Below, one piece after another: positions 11,664-21,266 of a stretch of 64,000 nt of DNA. The stretch is from NCBI GenBank assembly GCA_036320915.1, contig JAXBDG010000003.1, forward strand, positions 2,790,001 through 2,854,000, read 5' to 3'. The stretch is from Linnemannia elongata (Eukaryota > Mortierellomycota > Mortierellomycetes > Mortierellales > Mortierellaceae). The position numbers and the translations under genes are program-made. Below the pieces are notes generated by a model, which worked only from the letters and a program-made list of their open reading frames with translations, was not told the origin of the DNA and ran no database searches. Position 1 is the stretch's first letter; each line of letters opens with the position of its first letter.

Positions 11664-11713
11664 AGAACGATTCATAGCGACTCTACTTCTTCATCCTTCA
11701 AAATCTGCTTTTA
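11664..11713 (+). repeat. Dispersed ~50-bp motif, copy 1 of 5
   Basis: The motif reads roughly GAACGGTTCATAGCGAC, a T-rich spacer, TTCATCCTTCAAAGTC, then GCTCTTTC. Related copies lie at 16746-16800, 17353-17409, 19046-19103 and 21521-21570. In copies 1 and 5 it sits about 250-350 bp beyond the stop codon of the crystallin-like secreted genes. Confidence 0.7.
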
Positions 11714-11957
11714 GCCCCCTTCCCTCAGCACAGCATCAAATAAAGGTAAGCAGTTCGTCCACTCTTAATGCGTGGCGGCGATGCTTTTCATTTACACGTC
11801 AAATAGAGAAAAGGTTTGAATTGAGAGAGATCGTCAGAGAGTCAGAGAGTGGCAGAAGGAGCTTTCAGTGTACTTTGAAATTTATTTGCAACCATGAAGA
11901 TTGTGGTCGGTAAGTTCAGACTCAGAAGAGCGACTTTGGAAACGCTGTATCCAGCAT

Positions 11958-12269
11958 TTAGGTGAAGTAGCAGTAGAAGGAGGAGGTCACATCGTTGAAG
12001 TTCTGCTCCTGCAAGTTGTAGGCGGGACCGGTAATGAGGGGACCGGCACCCTTGCAGCCGCCATCACGGTAAAGTCTGCAGACAATGCCTCCCTCGACCT
12101 TGGCTGAGGAGATGGCATCGTTGTACTCGCCAACACCGTAGCAAGTGTTGAGGTTTCCGGTCCAAGTAACGCAGTTACCGCTGAAGTTGGCGTTGTTGCA
12201 GACTGTCAACAGATTGTAGGCAGAGCTGACAGCGGCGAAGGCTGAGGCGACTAAGACGTATTTGAACAT
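11958..12269 (-). CDS. Small secreted crystallin-fold-like protein, 103 aa (copy 1)
   Basis: The minus-strand ATG is at 12267-12269. MFKYVLVASAFAAVSSAYN is a typical signal peptide cleaved after about residue 17-18. The mature part has seven cysteines in a pattern suggesting a beta/gamma-crystallin-like Greek-key fold: CNNANFSGNC, then NDAISSA, CRLYRDGGCKGAG and FNDVTSSFYC. The fold assignment is inferred from the aromatic/Gly/Ser spacing. A 5'UTR intron ends one base before the ATG (donor GTAAGG at 12366, acceptor TTACAG at 12271). The gene is divergent from the secreted gene at 14941 and has a near-identical copy at 21878-22189. Abundant secreted proteins of this type in early-diverging fungi have no established function; an effector, wall or antimicrobial role is possible. 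Confidence 0.85.
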   Translation of the reverse strand: MFKYVLVASAFAAVSSAYNLLTVCNNANFSGNCVTWTGNLNTCYGVGEYNDAISSAKVEGGIVCRLYRDGGCKGAGPLITGPAYNLQEQNFNDVTSSFYCYFT

Positions 12270-12270
12270 G

Positions 12271-12366
12271 CTGTAAGAACTATAAGTTAATAACTGATGA
12301 AGTTGATCTTTTGCTAGCAAAATCTGCTACCCTATTGTATTTTCCAAACGTGTAGTGATGCCTTAC
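12271..12366 (-). other. 5'UTR intron of crystallin-like gene, copy 1
   Basis: On the minus strand the donor CAT|GTAAGG is at 12366 and the acceptor TTACAG| at 12271. The intron carries a 14-bp palindrome TTTTGCTAGCAAAA at 12309-12322. The same arrangement is preserved in copy 2. Confidence 0.6.
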
Positions 12367-12480
12367 ATGAGTTTGGTGGAGGAAGTGGGGACTTGGAGAG
12401 TGTTTGCAAGTGCTGCTACCGGACTTGAGTCTTGAGATAGGATTGGATGTGTGATGCAAGATGATGGGTAGAGTGGCCTT

Positions 12481-12488
12481 CTTTTATA
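12481..12488 (-). promoter_or_regulatory. TATA box (TATAAAAG) of crystallin-like gene, copy 1
   Basis: TATAAAAG on the minus strand lies about 210 bp upstream of the start codon and about 115 bp upstream of the 5'UTR intron donor. Confidence 0.6.
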
Positions 12489-12760
12489 CGTATAGAAGGT
12501 TGTAAAGAAGTAGATTTCATTTCGATTATCTCTCTATTCCTCTTACACTGTAGCAACCACTGCCTCTGCATTGATGCTTACCGGGGCTCACTGCTCATAG
12601 ATCAGAATGTTTTTGCGTGAGAGAATCGGAGCATGGCTAGGATACTTCCGATACACCAATGTGATTGCACAGTGTGTTCAAATGCTCAAAATCTCGCACA
12701 TATCTTGATTCATTTTCACTTTCTGTTCGCTTTGCATGTTATGTTTCGTTCAGTTGCACG

Positions 12761-13250
12761 CGCCCATGCATGTTCTATTCCGCATCTCATCTTCATGCAC
12801 CGCGGACAAACTTTTTCCAACCGGCTCCCACTCCATGCACGTTTCCAGGTCCCGGTTCTTTTTCACTGGGTTGAGGGTAGTCTTTTGTCTTACTGTTGCT
12901 CACACCCTTGCGCGTTTCCAAGCCTCATCTCTTTCTCATGCCTTTGCGCACTCTTTTCCTTACAGTTGCCCACACCTATGATCCTTTCCAAGCCCCACCC
13001 TTTTTCGTGTACTTTGCATTGTCATTCTCCAACAGCTTCCGACGCCCATGCACGTTTCGAGGCGCCGGTTCGTATTGACAGTGTTGGAGTCAGCCTTTAG
13101 CTTGCTTTCACCCAAACCCCCGCATATTCTAATCCGCACTTCTTCATGCAATTCGCCCAATCTCTTTCTAACCGTTTACCTCATCCATTCATTTTTCAGG
13201 TCCCAGATCTTTTTGTGTACTGTGTGTAGTGTTTTCCAACCGTAAACTGT
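12761..13250 (+). repeat. Degenerate ~70-bp minisatellite, about 7 units (copy 1)
   Basis: Units start near 12761, 12830, 12901, 12971, 13043, 13111 and 13178, at 68-72 bp intervals. Each begins with a CGCCCATGCACG-like core, followed by TTTCCAGG, a CTTTTTCATGCAC block and a CCAACCG block. Divergence is high, so the array is old. The period is not a multiple of three and stops occur in all frames, so it is not coding. The homologous array is at 22659-23100. Confidence 0.75.
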
Positions 13251-14693
13251 GATCTCGCACGCACCCACGCCCTGATCTAACAAAGTTTGAGTCATGGAAT
13301 GTGTGTAGCTCGAAAAGGTACCGGGCCAGTCACTTCTTAATTTGCCAATACCCTGCGCATACAACCTTGTTCTCTTTGCTCTCATTATTTCCCATACATC
13401 CTTTAATCGTGCACTGGGCATAACTTAACCCGCCGCAACACGCACGAACAAAAAATGAACGGTTAAATAGAGCCCGCGGCTATGACTTCACATGCGGACA
13501 GTGATTGAGACAATTTTTTTCAGGCCTAGTTGTTCCTGAGGGAGGGGGCTTGGGTTACCAGTGCATTTCTACATTCATGTCGGCAAGAGAAAGCGGCATA
13601 GAACAGAATGTTGGGTGTACATGCAGGTGGAGATGGAGCAGGTTGAGGTTTTTAATTTTCGCGATGAGATATCAGATATCGTAACCGAGGTTCTAGCGGC
13701 GCCTGCAAGAAATGTTGCCTTTTTTTTTTTTTTTTTTTTTTTTGCGAGAAAATAAGAACGTGATTAACTGTTTGGAGATGGTGGTCTCAATTTCCTCTCA
13801 CATTCATTTTCGCATAACCACATCACCTTCGAGATTTCTCGAACTGCCATCTGGGCAAGAGTGCAAGAGTGCAAGAGTGCTAAATGGACTTGAAGAAATG
13901 GCGTTGACAGAATAAGCATAAGGCCAACAGAGACTATCAAAAAAAAACCAAATAATGATTTTGCCTGTTACAGATGATACACCTACTGTGCTCAACTCGC
14001 ACCTGTTTTTTTTTAGAGGAGGTCCTATTGTGGACACCTTTGTCCTTATCCCATTACCGACGCCCAGTCGAACTGGTAGGCCACATATCTCGTACATGCT
14101 TGCCATTCGCATGTTATATGGCCCATCTTGATTGGAAGGGTGACCGTATCAAGCGCGAGAAACACGAGGGCGAATTGCGAAAAAAGCAGGGAAAAAAACA
14201 AAACTAATAGGAGAATCGCAAAAACAGAACCTGGTTGGACACATTACAGAGCCCACCCTCTCATTCTGAGAAATGGTACTTTCCTGTAGTACTTCATCTC
14301 TGCAAAGCCTGCTTCCTTGAAAGCGGTGGTGTTTTTCATTAACTCCAATGGTCGATGGAGATGTATCCCGTACATTTTTCGTTCCTGTGGTCTTTGCGAC
14401 CGGGCTCTGAAATCTACTTTCTTACCTGGGACGTCACCGCGGGAAACGTCTCTAGTATATTCGAATGCCCCCTCCTGCCATGCATGCATGCAATCCGATT
14501 CAATCATGGACTGTCTTATCTCGTTCAGTTCACAAGAACAGGCATGCAAAACACAAACGAAGATTCACTGGGCGGGCTTATTATTGTGAGCCATAACAAA
14601 TCTCTTTTCAAGAGAAGGAAAAAACGAGCCATAAACCATTTCACGTTCACACGCATGCCTCCAACTGGCCACCATGATGAGCTATGGCGTCTA
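13251..14693. other. Spacer between divergent secreted genes, copy 1
   Basis: No gene is seen. This non-coding stretch is conserved in order with 23100-24698: T24 at 13720-13743, a triplicated GTGCAAGA near 13855, and a CATGCATGCA cluster near 14480 all have counterparts. It is the upstream region of the gene at 14941. Confidence 0.6.
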
Positions 14694-14790
14694 TTTTTTT
14701 TTTTTTTTTGAGGACCCGGGCACTGCGCCGGAGTGCACCTTAGGGAACGAACCATCCCCTCCTAAGGTCGACTGACTGTTCAATCCGGTT
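14694..14790. repeat. T16 tract plus GAGGACCCGGGCACTGCGC element
   Basis: A T16 run is followed by GAGGACCCGGGCACTGCGC and a CCTTAGG...CCTAAGG inverted pair. The same arrangement is at 24699-24800 with T25. Read on the minus strand this resembles the poly(A)-tailed 3' end of an old retroposon, but no body or target-site duplication can be defined. Confidence 0.35.
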
Positions 14791-14857
14791 ACTTTATTCC
14801 CCGATGCATTACATGCAAAGAAAAGGTGGGAAGGGGCAGGGGGAGGACAAAAATCTC

Positions 14858-14867
14858 TATATAAATA
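14858..14867 (+). promoter_or_regulatory. TATA box (TATATAAATA) of CC-tail secreted gene, copy 1
   Basis: TATATAAATA lies 74 bp upstream of the gap before the ATG at 14941, and is identical in sequence and near-identical in spacing to copy 2 (24871-24880). Confidence 0.7.
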
Positions 14868-14940
14868 CCCCCATCATCCATCTATTTTTTTTTTTCAATC
14901 AAGTAATCAACCTAACTTCTTACACACCCAAGCTACAAAC

Positions 14941-15153
14941 ATGCTCGCCCGCACCTACATCACCTACATTGCCGTTGCCGCCCTTGCTATCGTCTCGATG
15001 ACCAGCGCCGCCCCCGCTGCCGATGCCGGTATTCCTACCCTCGCCGCCGTCGCCCAGGAGATGGCAGGCCCTGATTTCCTCCCCGTCCCCAAGGAGATGT
15101 TCCCCATGTGCTGCCTCCACAAGATCGCCGCCTGCTGTAATAGCGAGCAGTAA
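14941..15153 (+). CDS. Small secreted protein with C-terminal CC...CC motif, 70 aa (copy 1)
   Basis: The protein is MLARTYITYIAVAALAIVSM followed by a processing-like TSAAPAADAG. The N-terminal 24 residues form a signal peptide, leaving a short acidic/hydrophobic mature peptide of about 45 residues that ends in MCCLHKIAACC plus a few polar residues. The two CC pairs 7 residues apart are the only cysteines and could form two disulfides or bind metal. Codon use is strongly biased to C-ending codons, typical of highly expressed genes, unlike the AT-rich surroundings. There is no intron. It is divergent from the crystallin-like gene at 11958-12269. Copy 2 is at 24964-25176. The family is not recognised; no function is asserted. 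Confidence 0.8.
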   Translation: MLARTYITYIAVAALAIVSMTSAAPAADAGIPTLAAVAQEMAGPDFLPVPKEMFPMCCLHKIAACCNSEQ

Positions 15154-15244
15154 TTAGTCTAAAGCAAGACCTCTGGAGTCATCTAAATACAGCCTAGCCT
15201 CCTCCACGTTTCTGCTCAGTTTACCAAATTAAATTAAGAGAGAA

Positions 15245-15560
15245 GGAAGTGTGTTGACCCTTGGTCAAGCCTGTTACCTTGTCCTTGACGTAAACTCAGG
15301 TGTTTTTGATTGGTTGCAACTCGCAATAGTAGGGGGGAGGAGGAGATGTATTGAGGATAGCATGTCCACCGCACTGCTCGGCAAAGGCATAGGTGGCCCA
15401 GGTCGAGTCTTGAATGTATGCTTTGGATAAGGGGCTCAATGACTTTCTACGTCGGGGATTTCAGGGATGTGACAGTTCTCTTTATCCATACCACGCCTTG
15501 ACGTCAGGCCTTCTTAGACCAGCCACTCAGATTGGCATTGCCTACGTTTTTGGCTGTCGT
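15245..15560 (-). pseudogene. Decayed secreted-protein gene relic (copy 1)
   Basis: Minus-strand fragments such as DKENCHIPE, DSTWATYAFAEQCGG and VYVKDKVTGLT lie in different frames, interrupted by stops and frameshifts. The same fragments, broken at different places, occur at 25921-26215. The final stop codon kept in copy 2 is mutated here. The ancestral protein resembled small secreted fungal proteins but is not identifiable. It lies just beyond the 3' end of the CC-tail gene. Confidence 0.6.
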
Positions 15561-15694
15561 GCCGTGAAGGTGGTAGGACGCACCCTTCCAAAAGAAAATG
15601 ACAGTTATTCAAGCCCATGCCCTGCTTCTTTACTCTCGCCCTCAACAGTGACCAGCAATACTCACAAACTAAAAACAAATTTACAAGTCCGTGC

Positions 15695-16200
15695 GTGAAT
15701 GTTTGTTTCGACATCCAACATAAACAAGTACATGCGTCAGTTCCCTTTCTGCTTGTTCCCTTTGGGAGCTAGATAAGGTGTTTTTATTCTTTCGCACAAC
15801 ACACACATACACCTCCTTTCTTTCTTATTCTTCTACTAATTATTGTGGGTGTAGCCTTAACGACCCCAACCAGTTTATGGCGAAAAATGGAACAAAGGCG
15901 GAAAAAAAGATAAAAGAAGAAAAAAAAAAAAAGATAAAAGAAATGGAACGATCCCCCTCACCATCTCCCGCCCTGTTTTAACATCCAATGGATCGACCCG
16001 CTTGAACAGCAATAGTCAATTCTCTGCCCTATTCAAACATCTACTTCTACAGGGGTATAAAAATGACCACTCCTCCACCTCATTCAATTCCTTATTGGAC
16101 ACTCTTAACCCTTACCACTCTTACACACTGCGAGATACTTGTGTTCGGTTTTCTATAGCGACTAAGTTCAATGTTTCTGCAGCCTATTCAGACCCCGTTG
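15695..16200 (+). repeat. Orphan copy of the 3' flank of monooxygenase gene A
   Basis: About 500 bp resembles 30901-31395: GGTGTAGCCTTAACGAC, CAATGGATCGA, CATCTACTTCTACAGGG and a final CCTATTCAGACCC that corresponds to the stop-codon region of the minus-strand monooxygenase (31386). The monooxygenase body itself is absent here, so this is the remainder of a larger duplication or deletion. Confidence 0.7.
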
Positions 16201-16521
16201 TTTTCCTACTGAGCTATGAAATAAAAGCAAAGGAACCAAAAGCGGGTTAGAGAGGAAATCGAGACAAATTCGAATACTCCCCATCATTTAGTACAGGAAA
16301 CAAAAACCCTCAAACAAGACGAAGAACACTAATCGGAACAGAGTACAATTGGCACTTAAAAAACGAGTGAGCGAGGGATGAGAGGACGAGATAGCTGTTT
16401 TCATTAAAATATGAGTTATGAACTAAGGAAACATCTAGATACTGAGGTGCTATGGTTGTATATGTGTGAAGTAGTCGGTGAATTTTTTTGCACTTTAAGG
16501 CTTTTTAGGGACAGCTGTTGG
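16201..16521. other. Spacer between two orphan flanks
   Basis: AT-rich sequence with no gene seen. Confidence 0.5.
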
Positions 16522-16960
16522 GCTTAGTCAGCACCAAAGGACTGCAGGTTGGTGGCGCTGATTAAGCTTTTGAAAAAGAAAGCTAAAATAAAGAAGGCGC
16601 GTTTCTGCTTGGCGCAAATTTTGGCGCACACATCCTATCTTTTACACTCACACATACATTAACTCACTCACTCATATATTCCCTTAATATTGATATAACA
16701 ATCAGCTCTTCATATCTTACCGAGGTTGAATGATGTAAGGAGACAGAACGGTTCATAGCGACATCACTTTTTCATCTTTCAAAGTCCGCTCTTTCAAAGC
16801 TTGCCTCATGATATGATCATATTTAGCCGTTCAGAAAAACCAAACATCATTTTTTAAAAAATACAATCCACCACAGCGTCAAATAAAAGAATGTAGTCCG
16901 CCCGTTCTTATCATAATGTGTGGTGGTGATACTTTTCTTGTTGCACGTCAGATAAAGGCG
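16522..16960 (+). repeat. Orphan copy of the 3' flank of the crystallin-like gene
   Basis: Starting at GCTTAGTCAGCAC, about 440 bp aligns in order with 21267-21735: GGTGGCGCTGATTAA, ATTAACTCACTCA, GATATAACAATC, TTCATAGCGACATC and TTAGCCGTTCA. In the 21-kb copy a crystallin-like gene follows; here none does. It includes the dispersed motif at 16746-16800. Confidence 0.75.
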
Positions 16961-17352
16961 GGAAAAGGGTCGTGTCCAAGTCACTGGAAAAGAACGAAAT
17001 GCTATTATGCCTTTCAACCAAAATGATGTAGATAATTAATCACTAATCCAGCTGTGAGCGGGGTTTGCATGGGTGTGGAACAAAAATGTTGTCCTGAATA
17101 GCTGGCTAAGCGGGGTTTAGTAACCAAAACAAATATTTTATGTGAAATGCCCAATATCTGAATACTGTATTATATGTGCGGCTGTGCAACTCGTCTAAAG
17201 AGTTGGCCTATTTGTTCGTTTGTGGGCAAACAGGGAGTAAGAGACGGTGGAAAAAACACATCTGGTGGCAAAGCTTATTCATTCAGTGCCACATGAACCA
17301 TGCTTTGCTCACCTGTGCATTGTTATGCAGGGATAGCTGGCCAGTGGCAGCC

Positions 17353-17409
17353 AAACGTTTATAGTGACGTTGTTTTTTAATCCTTCGATGACGGCTCTTT
17401 CAATCCTCC
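17353..17409 (+). repeat. Dispersed ~50-bp motif, copy 3 of 5
   Basis: CAAACGTTTATAGTGACG, a T-rich spacer, TCCTTCGATGACGG and CTCTTTC are clearly related to the copies at 16746 and 19046. It lies just downstream of the membrane-protein gene at 17573-18229 (minus strand). Confidence 0.6.
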
Positions 17410-17572
17410 TTTTCAAAAGCATTATTCGTCCCAAACCCGTTACAAGCAGACTCTTTAAAGTAGACTCACGGATGGCAAAAGTGGAAGTAAAAATGATAGT
17501 GCAGTAAAGGTCACTGGTGGTGAAGGATGACAGATAGGAATGCGGATTTTTTTTATCAAATTCATAATTGCG

Positions 17573-18229
17573 TCAAGCAAGAAGAGGAGTGGTGTCAGAG
17601 GGGGCTAAATCTTGTGTACTATTGCCTAAAGAATATCTTGCAATCCGGTATGCTATTCCACCCCAGCTGTTACTGCAGTGAATGCTGGCATATACATCGA
17701 CTCCCATATCGCTTCCTTGTAATATGTACGCGACTCCGATAAAATGAGGTTCAGCAACACATTCTGTCAACCGATCGATCCATTCCTCTGCAGCAGCACT
17801 ATTTGCGTTTTCCACGTTTGCTCCAAACCAGAGTATGGCAGTGCGAGATATGGGGCCAGAAGAAATGGCGTACTTGCTGTGCCTGCTGAAAGAAACGCTC
17901 GACACCACCCAACGAAATGTTTCGAGACACCTGCTCGCTTCGCCTCGGGCTGCATACAAGGACCCAAAGTTTATGAACTGCGGAAAGCGGAGTGAGATTC
18001 CAAAGAAGCGTGTTACGTATATGATCACGCCATTTATAACCAGAATGATTCCAAATAGCCAGAAGATAGGGAAATCTATATCAAATATCCACTCAAGAGC
18101 ATAGGAAAGGATGGTGCCAAGAAAGGCGCAAAGAATGAATATGTTGGCTAAAAGGAAGAGTGCATGAAAGAGATGTATGACTGAAAGGGCTTTTTCCATA
18201 ATCTTCTTCTCCATTGTGATAGTTTCCAT
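17573..18229 (-). CDS. Hypothetical two-TM membrane protein, 218 aa
   Basis: A single open frame runs from the ATG at 18227-18229 to the stop at 17573. Two hydrophobic segments lie near residues 17-42 and 50-76, separated by an acidic WIFDIDFP turn. The remaining 140 residues are soluble and contain four cysteines. The C-terminus ends DTTPLLA, which fits the acidic dileucine consensus [DE]xxxL[LI] used for vacuolar or endosomal sorting (inference). A TTTAAATA box lies near 18370. No family is recognised. It is flanked on both sides by copies of the dispersed 50-bp motif (17353 and 19046). Confidence 0.6.
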   Translation of the reverse strand: METITMEKKIMEKALSVIHLFHALFLLANIFILCAFLGTILSYALEWIFDIDFPIFWLFGIILVINGVIIYVTRFFGISLRFPQFINFGSLYAARGEASRCLETFRWVVSSVSFSRHSKYAISSGPISRTAILWFGANVENANSAAAEEWIDRLTECVAEPHFIGVAYILQGSDMGVDVYASIHCSNSWGGIAYRIARYSLGNSTQDLAPSDTTPLLA

Positions 18230-19045
18230 GATGATAAACTGAGCAGAGGTGATATCGAATAGATGTACTGTGAGAAAGAGTGGAAAGTTGGGTTGGAAGG
18301 CTTATGAAATTAGGAGAAGACTAAGGGAGTGAAGTGAACGTGTAGGTGTGAGAGTGAGAGGGTGGTACCTTTAAATACAGAAAAGCACTCGCTTCGCTTT
18401 TTTCCCCCCCTTCCGTCTGTCGACTTATTTTCGGATACAGCATCCGAGGGGACTCTCTTTGAGGTGGTAATAGAAGCCAGCGTGAGAACTTTTCACTCGT
18501 TGCTTGCTTGTGTGCTATATCTACCTCAGGGCAAGGGCATCATTTCTGCAACAGCCCAGCTGATGATGGTCAATCAATATTTTCTTGGTTGCACAAAGAG
18601 AATTTCAAGGGAACTGAGGAAAATATCCATGGTGCTGCAGGACAGTTTTGTTAGTAGGTTCTGAATCAAGGTTATGCCGCGTTGTCTCTTGATCTTGGAG
18701 CAAGACTGGCCCGAGGCAAAATTCATATACAGTGGCAATGAGAATTATGGGGTCTGTAGTCAACGAGAAGAAAAGAGTTGTTTATTTTACACCACTGGAG
18801 TGATATTTACTTAAAACCACTGAGGTGATAGCTAATCACGGAGGTGGCAAATAATCACGGACATGTACTTATTACAAATAATCACGAAGGTGGTAGTTGA
18901 ACAGCGACCATCCGCCGTGTGGTGACATGGTCACTAGCAGCACTTCTTCGTTAATTAAAAAGATGGGATAAAATAGAAATAAAAATCCCGTACCGCAACA
19001 GCAACAGCATTAATAACGGATATCCTGCAACTGGTTTGTGGTAGC
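18230..19045. other. Upstream region of the membrane-protein gene
   Basis: No other gene is seen. A small irregular repeat of AATCACGGAGGTGG occurs three times between about 18830 and 18895. Confidence 0.5.
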
Positions 19046-19103
19046 CAACCTTTCATAGCGACGTTGCTTTTTGATCTTTTGATGTCTGCTCTTTCTCTCC
19101 TCC
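19046..19103 (+). repeat. Dispersed ~50-bp motif, copy 4 of 5
   Basis: AACCTTTCATAGCGACGTT, a T-rich spacer, TCTTTTGATGTCTG and CTCTTTC match the other copies. No crystallin-like gene is nearby. Confidence 0.6.
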
Positions 19104-19390
19104 TTCATAAAACTCGTCAGATGCGTTGTGATGTTTTGTTCAGCTGTACTAATCCTTTATCTAAGGGGTCTTTACGATCTCAGTTGTGCATGACCTGTGC
19201 ACACGTATCTACAATCGCGTCAATCACTTTCTTAAAACTCCCACCTTTGTTTATGGTCACACATGACTCTATAGACATTTTTGCTGTCGGTATGCAACAG
19301 GACTCGACCCCCCGAGCGTCCTCTCAGACTTTATCTTGTTTAAGACATCAGATTGAAAACTGTTGCGTCGTACGACGACTCGTGGCATAG

Positions 19391-19465
19391 TCGGTCGACT
19401 CTTGGCATGATCGGTTGACTCTTGGCATGATCGGTTGACTCTTGGCATGATCGGCTGACTCTTGG
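19391..19465 (+). repeat. 20-bp tandem repeat, 3.75 units
   Basis: The unit TCGGTTGACTCTTGGCATGA starts at 19391, 19411, 19431 and 19451 (last unit partial), with single-base variants (TCGGTC, TCGGCT). It lies about 430 bp upstream of the ATG of the gene at 19892. Confidence 0.9.
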
Positions 19466-19891
19466 GCGCAATCATTTAGCCCAAGAGATTACTCTAGCGT
19501 AGGCACATCCACCCATATATATATATCATCAGTACCCAAATAGTTTAATCCTTACCTAGTAACTAGAATAACATCCTACGTATACCCTTGAAATCTACTG
19601 CCATCTCGTATCTCTACCTTGCTTACAATACTCCTTGTCCCCTCCTGTCTTGCCTGAAAAAAGTTGTAACGCCTTGTTATTGCCTTGATCGCGATAAAAA
19701 CCATCAAACTCCCACTCTCATATTTTCCCTCGCTCTTCCAAGGCACTTTCAACGCACTTTCTTTACCACGCCTGTCGAGAAGAAGGTCATTTAGCTCTCT
19801 GTTTTGCCCTGAATTTTAAGCGTCACTACGTTCAAGTCCTGCTCACACGGCCAAAATACACAACTGCAAACATCCAACCAACTTCACCATC

Positions 19892-20299
19892 ATGAATCAG
19901 GAGCGACTTGGTGCTAAAGAGACCAATCCAGACGATGCAGCTTATTGGTATTGGGAGGCTGTCATGTTGGGGACCCTGGGCATCTACCTCGTCACCGGTT
20001 GCCTGCACGTCTACCTCTCATGGAATGAACGTGAAGAGGGCCTCAATAAGCGTCTGAGCTTGACTTTTCTTAACCTCACGCCTATTTACTTGATAGTCGT
20101 CATTGTCTTCGTTCTACATTTATTTGAGGAAGAACTTTCAACAAGCTTTCGAAATCTACTCAGCGCGGTCTATGTTGGAACCATGATAGGACTCATTGTG
20201 AATTTCGTTATAGCTGATCTCAAAATTATCAAATCCCTCATCTTGAAGCCCAGAGATAATAATACAGTTCAGGAGCGCTCGCATTTACTTCCTCAATAA
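19892..20299 (+). CDS. Hypothetical three-TM membrane protein, 135 aa
   Basis: The open frame starts MNQERLGAKE in context CATCATGAATC. Hydrophobic segments near residues 24-42, 57-80 and 88-110 indicate three membrane spans. The cytosolic C-tail ends ERSHLLPQ, an acidic dileucine [DE]xxxL[LI] match like that of the membrane protein at 17573-18229. The two proteins are of similar design but I cannot align them convincingly. No intron and no recognised family. Confidence 0.6.
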   Translation: MNQERLGAKETNPDDAAYWYWEAVMLGTLGIYLVTGCLHVYLSWNEREEGLNKRLSLTFLNLTPIYLIVVIVFVLHLFEEELSTSFRNLLSAVYVGTMIGLIVNFVIADLKIIKSLILKPRDNNTVQERSHLLPQ

Positions 20300-21266
20300 A
20301 AACTATGAAAAGAGTCCATAACATATATTAATTCGTTATCCGTCGCGCCAGGACCATGTATGTGTTATCTTTTATTGCAATTAATGCGAAAACCATAAAC
20401 TAAAACGTGAGCAAAAGAGAAAAATAAGTTCTGCGATGGCCACTGCCTTAAATCCTGTATCTAGAGGGCCTCCTTTGTCTCTGGCCTCCTTCTCTCGTCG
20501 GATCTTTGTGTGGCGGTCAATGGTCTGATTGCGTCTCTGCTTGAACGCCCTCAGCTTCGCCCTGTCCACTGCTTCGTCTCCTGTCGCCTTGGGTGGGGTC
20601 CATGGGATTCTGGGCTTTTATGGCGTTTGTTGTAGTAAGTCCATGGTGAATGTTGTTTCTGGTGTCCTACTCTGTGCGGTTGATTGTGTTGCTGGAAGTG
20701 ATAGGGGTGACGAAAGAAAAAAGGAAGAAGAAAACAAAGAGGAATCTAAATCTTAAGCTGGGAGTAGGGTTGACTATGAAGAAACAAAAAGGTAAGGTTG
20801 TGTGTGTTCGGATTGTGCTGACGAGTTGTGGGTGGGAAAGAATATAATGGGCATACAAAAAGAAAGGGGTGAAGAAAGTAAGAAAGGGGAGTTCAAATCT
20901 GAAAGTGACGAGGAAGAAACCATACCCAAAACACCCTCTTGTAGGTCCTTTCTTTTTCTTTTCCTTGGCCTCGACGATGCTCAAATGGACCGTGGCTGTC
21001 GTCGCTTATCGCAACCGCCTTTTCTCTACCTCTTATCACCTCTTACTCACTGCCGCTTTCTTTTCTTTGTTCATTTTTTCTCTGTTATTTTCTTTTTCTT
21101 ATTTTTGTTGTTGTTGTTATTCCACAGGCGGATCCTCCTCGTCTTCGCTTCCGAACCACCACAAGACGACCTCTTCCTCCTCGGCATCTTCCTGTGTTAC
21201 GTCTGCGTGCCTCTGCCTCTCCTCCTCGTGCTCTTCCACACGATTCACCTCGATCTGCGGGAACTG
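20300..21266. other. Intergenic; open frames of doubtful coding status
   Basis: Two overlapping plus-strand frames (20802-21272 and 20869-21282) are long but mostly Phe/Leu/Ser from a pyrimidine-rich tract. Both end exactly where the duplicated flank begins (21267), which suggests a gene truncated by the duplication, or chance. No domain is visible. Confidence 0.3.

Noticed and set aside
12633..13245. Overlapping frames across the minisatellite
   Set aside because: Repeat period of about 70 bp is not a multiple of three, and frames are not conserved between the two copies.
13720..13743. T24 tract as a retroposon tail
   Set aside because: The homologous position in copy 2 has a shorter T run with the same flanks, so it predates the duplication and shows no element body.
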